Origin: Chitinophagales bacterium
GTDB taxonomy: Bacteria; Bacteroidota; Bacteroidia; Chitinophagales; BACL12
Length of the DNA: 25,698 nucleotides
Assembly (NCBI GenBank): GCA_014380545.1
Contig: JACMJP010000459.1
Span: forward strand, 1 to 25,698
Direction: 5' to 3'
The position numbers and the translations under genes are program-made. The notes beneath the pieces are model-generated. The model searched no databases and was not told the origin of the DNA. It worked only from the letters and a program-made list of their open reading frames with translations. Positions 1-7,204 of this stretch are shown here, piece after piece (position 1 is the stretch's first letter; each line of letters begins with the position of its first letter).

Positions 1-90
1 CAGGGAGAAATTGTAAATGACCGTTTTCAGGCATCTTATTTTAAACTACTGCCAGAAGAGAAAAAAGAAAAGAAGAAGAAAGAAAAATAA
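1..90 (+). CDS. C-terminal tail of an upstream gene (partial)
   Basis: An open frame enters from the left edge and ends at TAA. It gives 29 residues, beginning QGEIVNDRFQASYFKLLPEE and ending in a run of lysines and glutamates (KKEKKKKEK). Only the last residues are visible, so the family cannot be named. The charged tail suggests a soluble or cytoplasmic C-terminus. A hairpin follows the stop directly, consistent with this being the last gene of its transcript. Confidence 0.7.
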   Translation, partial: QGEIVNDRFQASYFKLLPEEKKEKKKKEK

Positions 91-100
91 AAACTCCTCT

Positions 101-135
101 TACAACTTCTGCTTTTAAAAAAAACAGAAGTTGTA
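101..135 (+). terminator. Hairpin terminator after the left-edge gene
   Basis: An 11-bp perfect inverted repeat (TACAACTTCTG, 101-111, with CAGAAGTTGTA, 125-135) encloses an A-rich 13-nt loop. It lies just after the stop at 90. The downstream T-run is poor, so this is a weaker intrinsic terminator than others in the window. Confidence 0.45.
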
Positions 136-258
136 TATTCATATCTATCTCCTGACATTTATCTGACACTTTAATTTTTCTTTCCTTTTACATCACAATT
201 TCTTATTCTTAACTTTATATTTAGAAAAGTTTAACTTTAATTCTTAAAACTACATCGT

Positions 259-2292
259 ATGAAAAAAAATTTACTCCTATCTGCAGTGCTTTTTATGATT
301 TTAAAAATGCATGCACAAACAGTTGTATTTGAAGATGATTTTGAAAGCGGTACTTCCAACTGGGATGTAAGCGGATTCTGGGGAACAACAGATGAATACG
401 CTTTTAGCGGAACATATTCATTTACTGAAAGCCCTTATGATGATACCTATACAAATGGATATACAGTGCAGGAAGCAACAATGAATTCAGCTGTTGACCT
501 CACAACAGCTACGGATGCAATTGTTACCTTTTATGCTAAGCTGCAACTTGAAACTGGCTTTGATTATATGTACCTAGAAGCATCACCTGATGGAGGTTCA
601 ACATGGTATGAAGTTGCTGTATTTAATGGGGAAGATGCTGAGCTATATGAATGGCTCAGTTACTCATATTCCATCGGTTCCTTTGTAGGATATAGCGATG
701 TGCTTATGCGTTTCCGTTTTGCACCGGATTATGCTTATGAAGTTGACGGAATGTATATAGATGATTTTGTTATCACCAGCTATGATACAGATATTTCTGC
801 ACCATTAATTTTACATGATCCGCTTCCGCTGTTTGAAGGAACATTATTAGATAATACTTTAACTGCAACAATTATTGACGGATCAGGAATAAGTGAAACA
901 GAATTATTTTATAATGTTGACGGAGGAAGTTATTCATCAGTAACAGGAACAAATGTCGGCGGTGATGAATATGAATATACAATTCCGACACAACCTGCAG
1001 GTTCCTTTATAGATTATTATATCACTGCAACAGATGCTTCTGCTATTACAAATTCCGGAACAAGTGATATATGGAATATAATAGCAGGCGAACATGTTTT
1101 TTATGACGACGGGAGTTCAGGAACCGATGTAACAGTCTTAAGTATTGATGGGACATTTAATACGACAGCTGCAGTACATATTACATTAGATGACCCCACA
1201 CAAATTGTTTCTATGATCATTCAAACTTATACTGATGCATTAAGTTATCCGAATGACAGTATTCAAATACATATTTGGGAAGATGACGGTGGTGAACCCG
1301 GAGCTGATGTACTTACTCCTTTTAATGTATGGCCTGAAGCAACTTTAGATAACCCTTACGGAGGAACAAGAATTGACCTGAGAGATCATGTTGATGAATT
1401 ATCCGGTTTAAGCGGTGATTATTTTATAGGTGTTACTGCAGAATATGGAAATATTGCGGTTGTTTATTCACTAACGGGTTCTGCAGGAAATTCCAGTTAT
1501 GAAAGTTCAGGGTTTTGGTATGATATAAATGATATTCATTTCCGTGTTGTAACAACCGGTGGCATACTTCCTCCAGCTGCAAATTTCTCTCATACAGGTG
1601 ATCCTGTTGTGTCGTTCACTGATCTCAGTACAAATACACCAACATCCTGGAATTGGACTTTCGGTGATGGAAGTTTATTATCAACAGAACAAAACCCAAC
1701 ACATACTTATACGGATAATGGCAGCTATGAAGTTTGTTTAACAGCAACCAATATTGGTGGAAGTAATACTGAATGTAAAACAGTGGGGATAAACTTTGCT
1801 GAACTTGCTCCGGTTGCCGATTTTACTTATACAGTTACAGGCAATGATGCCACATTTACTGATATTTCAACCAATACACCCACTTCGTGGGATTGGGATT
1901 TTGGTGATGGAAATTCTTCTGCAGAACAAAATCCCGAACATACGTATGCAATAGGTGGCGATTATACAGTTTGTCTTTCTGCATCAAATGACGGAGGAAT
2001 AAACTCTGAATGTAAGCTAATACAAATAGCAGTTGGAATAAATGATATAACCTCAGCACAATTCAACATTTATCCAAACCCTGCTACTGAAAATATAATG
2101 ATGGAGTTTTCTGAATTAACAGGTGAAAAACAAATTGAATTGTATAATGCAGCAGGTGAGTTAATGTATTCATTCGCAACAAATGACAATAACACTTTGC
2201 TTAAAATAAGTGAATATGCTGAAGGAATTTATATGCTGAAAGTAAGATCAGGAAATATTTCGGCACAGCAATCATTTATTATTGTAAAATAA
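259..2292 (+). CDS. Secreted PKD-domain protein with T9SS type A sorting domain
   Basis: A 677-residue exported protein. Residues 1-19 form a Sec signal peptide ending HAQ. Residues ~22-175 resemble the MAM-like or galactose-binding-like beta-sandwich seen in immune-inhibitor-A-type secreted proteins (FEDDFESGTSNW at the start, GMYIDDFVI at the end). A linker and a second beta-rich segment follow (~180-430). Two PKD repeats lie at ~437-514 and ~515-593, each with a WxFGDG core and a HTY motif. The C-terminus (~600-677, starting FNIYPNPA) is a T9SS type A sorting domain that directs export across the outer membrane and attachment or release. No catalytic motif is visible, so adhesion or carbohydrate binding is an inference. 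A hairpin terminator follows. Confidence 0.9.
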   Translation: MKKNLLLSAVLFMILKMHAQTVVFEDDFESGTSNWDVSGFWGTTDEYAFSGTYSFTESPYDDTYTNGYTVQEATMNSAVDLTTATDAIVTFYAKLQLETGFDYMYLEASPDGGSTWYEVAVFNGEDAELYEWLSYSYSIGSFVGYSDVLMRFRFAPDYAYEVDGMYIDDFVITSYDTDISAPLILHDPLPLFEGTLLDNTLTATIIDGSGISETELFYNVDGGSYSSVTGTNVGGDEYEYTIPTQPAGSFIDYYITATDASAITNSGTSDIWNIIAGEHVFYDDGSSGTDVTVLSIDGTFNTTAAVHITLDDPTQIVSMIIQTYTDALSYPNDSIQIHIWEDDGGEPGADVLTPFNVWPEATLDNPYGGTRIDLRDHVDELSGLSGDYFIGVTAEYGNIAVVYSLTGSAGNSSYESSGFWYDINDIHFRVVTTGGILPPAANFSHTGDPVVSFTDLSTNTPTSWNWTFGDGSLLSTEQNPTHTYTDNGSYEVCLTATNIGGSNTECKTVGINFAELAPVADFTYTVTGNDATFTDISTNTPTSWDWDFGDGNSSAEQNPEHTYAIGGDYTVCLSASNDGGINSECKLIQIAVGINDITSAQFNIYPNPATENIMMEFSELTGEKQIELYNAAGELMYSFATNDNNTLLKISEYAEGIYMLKVRSGNISAQQSFIIVK

Positions 2293-2314
2293 AATTTGAA
2301 GTTTATTATTTCTG

Positions 2315-2350
2315 AAAGTGGTTAGCAGTTATGCTGACCACTTTTCTTTT
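2315..2350 (+). terminator. Intrinsic terminator between convergent genes
   Basis: A 13-bp stem (AAAGTGGTTAGCA, 2315-2327, with TGCTGACCACTTT, 2332-2344, one G-T pair) has a 4-nt loop and is followed by TCTTTT. It follows the PKD gene directly and overlaps the stop codon of the convergent CotH gene. The other strand has only a weak T-run. Confidence 0.7.
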
Positions 2351-3521
2351 ACATCCCGTTAAAATATCCATCTAAATACTCCAGCCTCAATTTCACATAA
2401 TCCTGCATCAATTTTATCTCTTCATAAAAATCATTATCATCCTTATAAAAAACACCATCAATATTCCATTTCAAAAAGTTATCAGCAAGATAAGGCTTAA
2501 TTATTTTTGTATTTCGTTCAATATGTTTATTGATATTTTTTTCTGTAAATATCTTTTTGCGCAATAGAAAATATCTTTCTTTTAACTTTTTATTATAATC
2601 ACTCACATTCAAATCCATTAATCTTCGAATTAAAATATTTCTTTCCATGTGCATCTCAGTAATATCCATTTTCATATTTAAACCGTTAGCACCATCCCTT
2701 CCGAAAGAATGATCATAATCCCATAATGCAATTTTAAGTGGTACTATATTATTCTGTTTATACAAAAAGAAATTTTTTACTACTCCGTCACCATTACTTG
2801 TAAATAATAATAGCAAATGCCAGTCAATAAAATTCCGGACATCTATCCATCCTGTAACTTCTTTTATAAAAACAGAGTCGCTGCTGTACATTAAAAAATC
2901 CTGAAATTGTTGTGCATACCAGCTTTTATCCTGTGTTTTTATATCAGGATATTCCTGCTGATAATAATTTGAGCTATCCTGCACATCAGTTATTCTCTCT
3001 TCACGGAATATTGCAGGGTCTTTGTAAATAACAGACATAGAATCTTTTTTATTTAATGCAAGTCTTTTGGCATTCATCTTTTCCATCAGCACATACAAAC
3101 CATTGTAAACATCATTCAAATTGAAGATAACATAAACACATTGCGGGGCAATATTTCTTACATCCATTTCCCTGAAAAGATCATAACTTAATTTATGCCG
3201 CATAAATGTTTTATCAATATAATTGGCATTTAATATCCAGTCATCTTCCCTTGGTAAATCACATAATGAAAAGGGTTGATGTAATGAAATGGAGTAAGAA
3301 GGTTTAAGATAATTAATTGAAATTCCCCCTCGCCTTTTAATATCTGCCGGAATAATTATGCTATCATTACCGTTTCTGTATTCAAACACACAAGGCGATT
3401 TATATTTATAATGAATAGTTTGCTGAGTGTAAATATTTATTTGCGGTAATGGTTTTTGCTTACAGGAAAAAAGGAAACCTGTTACTAATAAAAAAATAAA
3501 TGCTCTTTTGGTTAATATCAT
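2349..3521 (-). CDS. CotH kinase family lipoprotein
   Basis: 390 residues. The N-terminus is a lipoprotein signal with Cys20 in the lipobox (FLFSC). The body carries CotH-family marks. There is a basic RRGG stretch (63-66) followed by KPSYSISL. There is WILNANYIDKTFMRHKLSY, where the family typically has WxLxAxxxDxxxxRN. There is GLYVLMEK (Glu147), and the metal/ATP-binding segment ALWDYDHSFG (Asp268, Asp270). CotH proteins are atypical secreted protein kinases, and bacterial homologues often occur as lipoproteins or with secretion signals. The substrate is unknown. It lies 32 nt downstream of an M43-type metalloprotease on the same strand, so the two are probably cotranscribed. No acidic lipoprotein-export motif follows the Cys, so surface exposure is not established. 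Confidence 0.88.
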   Translation of the reverse strand: MILTKRAFIFLLVTGFLFSCKQKPLPQINIYTQQTIHYKYKSPCVFEYRNGNDSIIIPADIKRRGGISINYLKPSYSISLHQPFSLCDLPREDDWILNANYIDKTFMRHKLSYDLFREMDVRNIAPQCVYVIFNLNDVYNGLYVLMEKMNAKRLALNKKDSMSVIYKDPAIFREERITDVQDSSNYYQQEYPDIKTQDKSWYAQQFQDFLMYSSDSVFIKEVTGWIDVRNFIDWHLLLLFTSNGDGVVKNFFLYKQNNIVPLKIALWDYDHSFGRDGANGLNMKMDITEMHMERNILIRRLMDLNVSDYNKKLKERYFLLRKKIFTEKNINKHIERNTKIIKPYLADNFLKWNIDGVFYKDDNDFYEEIKLMQDYVKLRLEYLDGYFNGM

Positions 3522-3553
3522 GCTTGCATTTTATAATGGCCTCCGGAATATAT

Positions 3554-4834
3554 TTATTCATTTATTATTGATGTAAAATTTTTCACATGTTCCACTTTCC
3601 CCCCATTTGCAAATTCCACTTTCCCAATTAAGGATGGATATTTTTTACTTTGCCATATCTCAATTCCCCGCCATTCATCTCCGCAGCGATTTGTAATTAC
3701 ACCACCGTCAATGATTAGTTTAGCTGTTGGTTTTACAATTATTTTTGCATTCGCAGGCAAAACAAGTGTGCACTTTATAATTAATATTGCACCTTCCTGT
3801 ATTTCAATGTTTCTGTTAAATTCTTTTCCGGCATTAAAAATTACGGTATCATTTTTTGTTACGATAATATTTTTTGTACTGTCGTAATCACACCAGTCAT
3901 CTACTAATAAAGTGCGCTGACTTGAATTTTCTTTCCAGAAGTTATAATGCATTTTTGCCAGCTGACAAGGAGAAATTGCACATTGGCAACCATTATAATC
4001 CATCATATTATTAGAAGTCACACCATCACATGGCGGCACTCCTGTAGGTCCCCAGCAGCCGGCATTTTTTGGAGTATCATCACATCCGTCATCCTGGTTC
4101 CATGTATGTCCCAGCCCAAGGCTATGCCCTATTTCATGATTTGTTACACCGCCATAAAAACCAGCACCTTTATTTTGCACATTCCCACTATCATCATAAA
4201 TTACATTTGACCAATTGCGATAAGCACCAAATATTTTTATATTATGCCCGAATGAAACACCTGAAGTAGCGCCACGATAATTCGGGTTTAAAATACTGTC
4301 TATATGATGCTCAATTAAAAATAAATTTAAAATTGTATCCCCACCAATAGAATATTCAAAAGGGCGCCTATCACCTAAAGAATAAACCCCACTTTTTTTT
4401 CCTCTTGAATAATAACATGCACTGTCATCATCATGAAAATAAATACCATCCTCACCTGTTGCCGGATCTCCTGTTAAAACAATTCGATACTGCACAGGTA
4501 AAAGTGCTGTGGAATTTCCTTCAGGCAAATTCATCTTTGCATTTAAGTCAAGTTTATAATTACAAACACCTACAAGATCATGCACATATTGCACACCCTC
4601 CTTTTCACTAAATCCCTCACCCGCAGATGTGCGCATAATATGAAAATTAACTCTTACATATCGCATTATTGAAAATGAATCAGGAGTATAATATATAAAA
4701 TCTTCACAGCGCTGTTTGGTACTTTCAGTTACAGTTCTCATCACCTCTTTATCTGCAATAAAATATATATTATATCTTGGTGCACACGATACCGAAATAA
4801 TTATCAATACAAAAAATATTATTCTTATCTTCAT
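3554..4834 (-). CDS. Pappalysin-like M43 zinc metalloprotease lipoprotein
   Basis: 426 residues. A short hydrophobic N-terminus ends in a lipobox with Cys17 (SVSC). The catalytic domain contains the extended zinc motif HEIGHSLGLGH (His233, Glu234, His237, His243) and a Met-turn (NNMMDYNGC, Met277/Met278). Both are diagnostic of the metzincin M43 (pappalysin/cytophagalysin) family. Cysteines cluster between the motif and the Met-turn, as in relatives. Residues ~340-426 form beta-strand-rich text (GAILIIKCTLVLP, then CGDEWRGIEIW) like the start of the parallel beta-helix found after such domains in Bacteroidota. Here it stops after very few turns. It is the first gene of a probable two-gene unit with the CotH protein. 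Confidence 0.9.
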   Translation of the reverse strand: MKIRIIFFVLIIISVSCAPRYNIYFIADKEVMRTVTESTKQRCEDFIYYTPDSFSIMRYVRVNFHIMRTSAGEGFSEKEGVQYVHDLVGVCNYKLDLNAKMNLPEGNSTALLPVQYRIVLTGDPATGEDGIYFHDDDSACYYSRGKKSGVYSLGDRRPFEYSIGGDTILNLFLIEHHIDSILNPNYRGATSGVSFGHNIKIFGAYRNWSNVIYDDSGNVQNKGAGFYGGVTNHEIGHSLGLGHTWNQDDGCDDTPKNAGCWGPTGVPPCDGVTSNNMMDYNGCQCAISPCQLAKMHYNFWKENSSQRTLLVDDWCDYDSTKNIIVTKNDTVIFNAGKEFNRNIEIQEGAILIIKCTLVLPANAKIIVKPTAKLIIDGGVITNRCGDEWRGIEIWQSKKYPSLIGKVEFANGGKVEHVKNFTSIINE

Positions 4835-4886
4835 GATAATGTTATTTTTTTCGAAAGCCAGAAAAATGATTGGCAGCTCATTACAG

Positions 4887-4894
4887 CAAATCTA
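4887..4894 (-). promoter_or_regulatory. Candidate -7 element for the M43/CotH unit
   Basis: The minus strand reads TAGATTTG, a full match to the Bacteroidota -7 element TAnnTTTG, about 50 nt before the M43 start. I see no good -33 TTTG at the usual 19-21 nt spacing. Confidence 0.3.
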
Positions 4895-4981
4895 TATGAA
4901 TCCGTTTGCTTTTAATAATTTAATAAAATATATGCAATATGTTTACTGTTAAATTTACTTATAAAAATTAAACTTCGGGCT

Positions 4982-5416
4982 ATGGCAAAATATGGACTTA
5001 AAACGAAATTGAATGATGCCAGTATTGTAAAATTTCTGAATACAATTGAAGATGAAACCAAACGCAACGATTGTTTCCGTTTAGTTGATATTATGAAAAG
5101 TGTAACAAAGGAAGAATCTAAAATGTGGGGTGGAAATATTGTTGGCTTCGGAAACTATCATTACAAATATGACAATGGTCATGAAGGCGATATGTGTATT
5201 GCAGGATTTGCACCCCGCAAACAAAATATTACTGTTTATGTAATGTTGGGTTCTGCCGGTTCTGCATCTATTTTAAAGGATCTTTGAAAATATAAAACCG
5301 GCAAAGTATACCTGTATTTTAAAAAATTAGATGATATAGATGAAAAAGGATTAAAGGAATTAATAAGATATAATAAAGAAAAAATATCCGGAAAAATAAA
5401 ATCAAACGCTACTTAA
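4982..5416 (+). pseudogene. DUF1801 family protein interrupted by in-frame TGA
   Basis: The frame from ATG 4982 gives 101 residues matching the N-terminal two thirds of DUF1801 proteins (NDASIVKFLNTIEDETKR, MWGGNIVGFGNYHYKY, GFAPRKQNITVYVM). It then hits TGA at 5285-5287. The same frame continues without interruption to TAA at 5414-5416. It reads KYKTGKVYLYFKKLDDID, which is the family's normal C-terminal section (usually LGKxKTGKxCLYxxKLxDxD). The TGA sits where relatives have Gly, so one GGA-to-TGA change would explain it. Read through, the product would be 144 codons, close to the usual family length. The molecular role of DUF1801 is unknown. chrA starts 9 nt after the second stop. Truncation, readthrough or a base error are all possible; genome-wide recoding is unlikely because neighbouring genes use TGA as a normal stop. 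Confidence 0.8.
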
Positions 5417-5425
5417 AATATTTTC

Positions 5426-6775
5426 ATGCAACAAATAGAAAAACCCGTATTTAAAGAAGCATTACGTTTCTGGTTTAAACTCGGCTGGATAAGTTTTGGT
5501 GGTCCTGCAGGGCAAATTGCAATTATGCATGAATACCTTGTTGACAAAAAAAAATGGATCAGCGATAAAAAATTTTTGCATGCTTTAAATTATTGTATGC
5601 TGCTGCCCGGTCCTGAAGCGCAACAATTGGCAACTTATACAGGATGGTTATTGCACGGGAAAAAAGGAGGCATAGCAGCCGGAGCGTTATTTATACTTCC
5701 ATCTGTTTTTATTTTGCTTGTATTAAGCATAATATATGTTGAGTTCGGAAAAATTCCCTGGGTGTATTCATTGTTTAATGGTTTAAAACCTGCTGTTGTG
5801 GCAATTGTAATTGTTGCATTAATAAAAATTGGCAAAAAATCCCTGCAAACGTATTTACATTATATTATTGCCGCTTTAAGTTTTATTGCAATTTTCTTTT
5901 TTAATGTTTCTTTTGTACTTATCATACTATGCGCAATACTTATCGGAGTATTATTTACGTATTCTTCCCCTCTTAAAAATATATTAGATGCAAACCTGGC
6001 AAAAGAATCATTATCAAAAAAAGTGCAAAGTGAAGATGGATATTACCTCACAACCAATAGTGAAATTCCGGGTACAGGTTTTCAGCCTTTGAAATTATTG
6101 AAAATGATCCTTATTTTTATTTTTTTATGGAGTGTACCGCTTGTATTATTTTATTCCTGGTCTTATGATTTTAATTTCTGGAAAACATTATCCTTATTTT
6201 TTACGCAGGCTGCATTTGTAACTTTCGGCGGTGCTTATGCTGTATTACCTTATGTTGCGCAGCAATCTGTTGAAACTTTTAAATGGCTCAGCAGTTTTCA
6301 AATGATTGATGGGTTGGCATTAGGAGAAACTACACCGGGCCCATTAATTATGGTACTTGCATTTGTCGGATTTATGGGGGCCTATCACCAATTTGGTAAT
6401 TCATTGCTTGCAGGCAGCATCGGTTTGCTTACAACTACATGGTACACATTTCTTCCGAGTTTTCTTTTTATTCTTGCAGGAGCACCATTAATTGAAAGAA
6501 CGCAACAAAATAAATCAGTAAAAACAATTTTATCTTTTGTAACCGCAGCAGTAGTTGGTGTAGTTTTAAATCTTACCATTTATTTTGGTGAAGCAGTTTT
6601 ATTTGGTGAAAATTTTAATTCTTTTAAGGCAGTTACATTTGATAACTTCAGTTACATAAATCTTGCATGGATCATCATTTCATTTATCGCTATGTACAGG
6701 TTTAAATTGGATATGTTATTGTGGATAGGTGTAAGTGCTTTGTTTGGATTGTGTGTATATTTTACAGGATACTAA
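5426..6775 (+). CDS. chrA: Chromate transporter, two-domain CHR family
   Basis: A 449-residue polytopic inner-membrane protein of the long-chain CHR family, which exports chromate using the proton-motive force in characterised members. Two homologous halves are visible. The first carries FGGPAGQIA (residues ~24-32) and LLPGPEAQQLATYTG (~59). The second carries FVTFGGAYAVLPYV (~264-278) and GETTPGPLIMV (~300). They are joined by a hydrophilic loop at ~175-222. Length and motifs are normal. The gene follows the broken DUF1801 gene by 9 nt, so it may be translated from the same mRNA. No chromate regulator (ChrB) or reductase is nearby, so the natural substrate is not proven. Confidence 0.92.
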   Translation: MQQIEKPVFKEALRFWFKLGWISFGGPAGQIAIMHEYLVDKKKWISDKKFLHALNYCMLLPGPEAQQLATYTGWLLHGKKGGIAAGALFILPSVFILLVLSIIYVEFGKIPWVYSLFNGLKPAVVAIVIVALIKIGKKSLQTYLHYIIAALSFIAIFFFNVSFVLIILCAILIGVLFTYSSPLKNILDANLAKESLSKKVQSEDGYYLTTNSEIPGTGFQPLKLLKMILIFIFLWSVPLVLFYSWSYDFNFWKTLSLFFTQAAFVTFGGAYAVLPYVAQQSVETFKWLSSFQMIDGLALGETTPGPLIMVLAFVGFMGAYHQFGNSLLAGSIGLLTTTWYTFLPSFLFILAGAPLIERTQQNKSVKTILSFVTAAVVGVVLNLTIYFGEAVLFGENFNSFKAVTFDNFSYINLAWIIISFIAMYRFKLDMLLWIGVSALFGLCVYFTGY

Positions 6776-6856
6776 CAAAATATCCTTTCAACACACTTGC
6801 ACAATAAAAAATATTGCATAGCTTCACGACATCAATTAACCTGTAAAAAAACGATT

Positions 6857-7126
6857 ATGAAAAAATTACTTATTGTGTTCGCTATCATCGGAATTTTCAC
6901 TTCCTGCTCCTCAGGCGGAAAAAAATCATCATGGAAAGAATCTGACAAAAATGATTTTAGTGTTGAATGTGTTTCCGGCGCAACTGCAAGTATGGGAGAA
7001 GAGGATGCAAAAAAATATTGCGATTGTATGCTCACCAAGATCATGGATAAATATCCGAAGGCAGAAGAGGTTGGCAGCATTAACATGGATGAAATGACTA
7101 AAATGGCAGAAGACTGTGTAAAATAA
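6857..7126 (+). CDS. Small Cys-containing lipoprotein
   Basis: 89 residues from ATG 6857. This start puts a classical lipoprotein signal first (MKKLLIVFAIIGIFTSC, lipobox Cys17). A longer reading from a TTG at 6797 would bury that signal and is rejected. The mature part has four cysteines (38, 55, 57, 87), including YCDCML followed by KIMDKYPKAEEV. Small lipoproteins with this CxC plus distal Cys pattern recur in Bacteroidota, but I know no function. The cysteines may form disulfides in the periplasm. It lies about 80 nt after chrA and ends at a strong terminator, so it may be the last gene of that unit. Confidence 0.8.
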   Translation: MKKLLIVFAIIGIFTSCSSGGKKSSWKESDKNDFSVECVSGATASMGEEDAKKYCDCMLTKIMDKYPKAEEVGSINMDEMTKMAEDCVK

Positions 7127-7135
7127 TCTTTTCGT

Positions 7136-7172
7136 ATTAAATTGGCGGCATCACTCCCGCCAATTTAATTTT
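7136..7172 (+). terminator. Intrinsic terminator after the small lipoprotein
   Basis: A 13-bp perfect stem (ATTAAATTGGCGG, 7136-7148, with CCGCCAATTTAAT, 7157-7169) has an 8-nt loop and is followed by further T residues. It starts about 10 nt after the stop. Confidence 0.75.
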
Positions 7173-7204
7173 ATTGCCGCTATCAATTATTTTAATTAGT
7201 AATT

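Noticed and set aside
3947..4611. His-rich plus-strand frames inside the M43 gene.
   Set aside because: The His and Ile richness is the reverse complement of Asp/Met/Asn codons in the real gene.
4716..4952. A plus-strand open frame across the 5' end of the M43 gene.
   Set aside because: It has no recognisable motif and lies mostly antisense to a well-supported gene.
4982..5416. Reassignment of TGA to glycine or another amino acid.
   Set aside because: Several intact genes in the window end in TGA at the expected family length, and no other in-frame TGA interrupts a conserved gene.
5426..6775. A chromate-resistance island around chrA.
   Set aside because: No regulator, reductase or mobile element is nearby, and the flanking genes look like ordinary chromosome.
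6832..7086. A minus-strand frame opposite the small lipoprotein.
   Set aside because: The plus-strand protein has a clear lipobox and Cys pattern; the minus frame has none.
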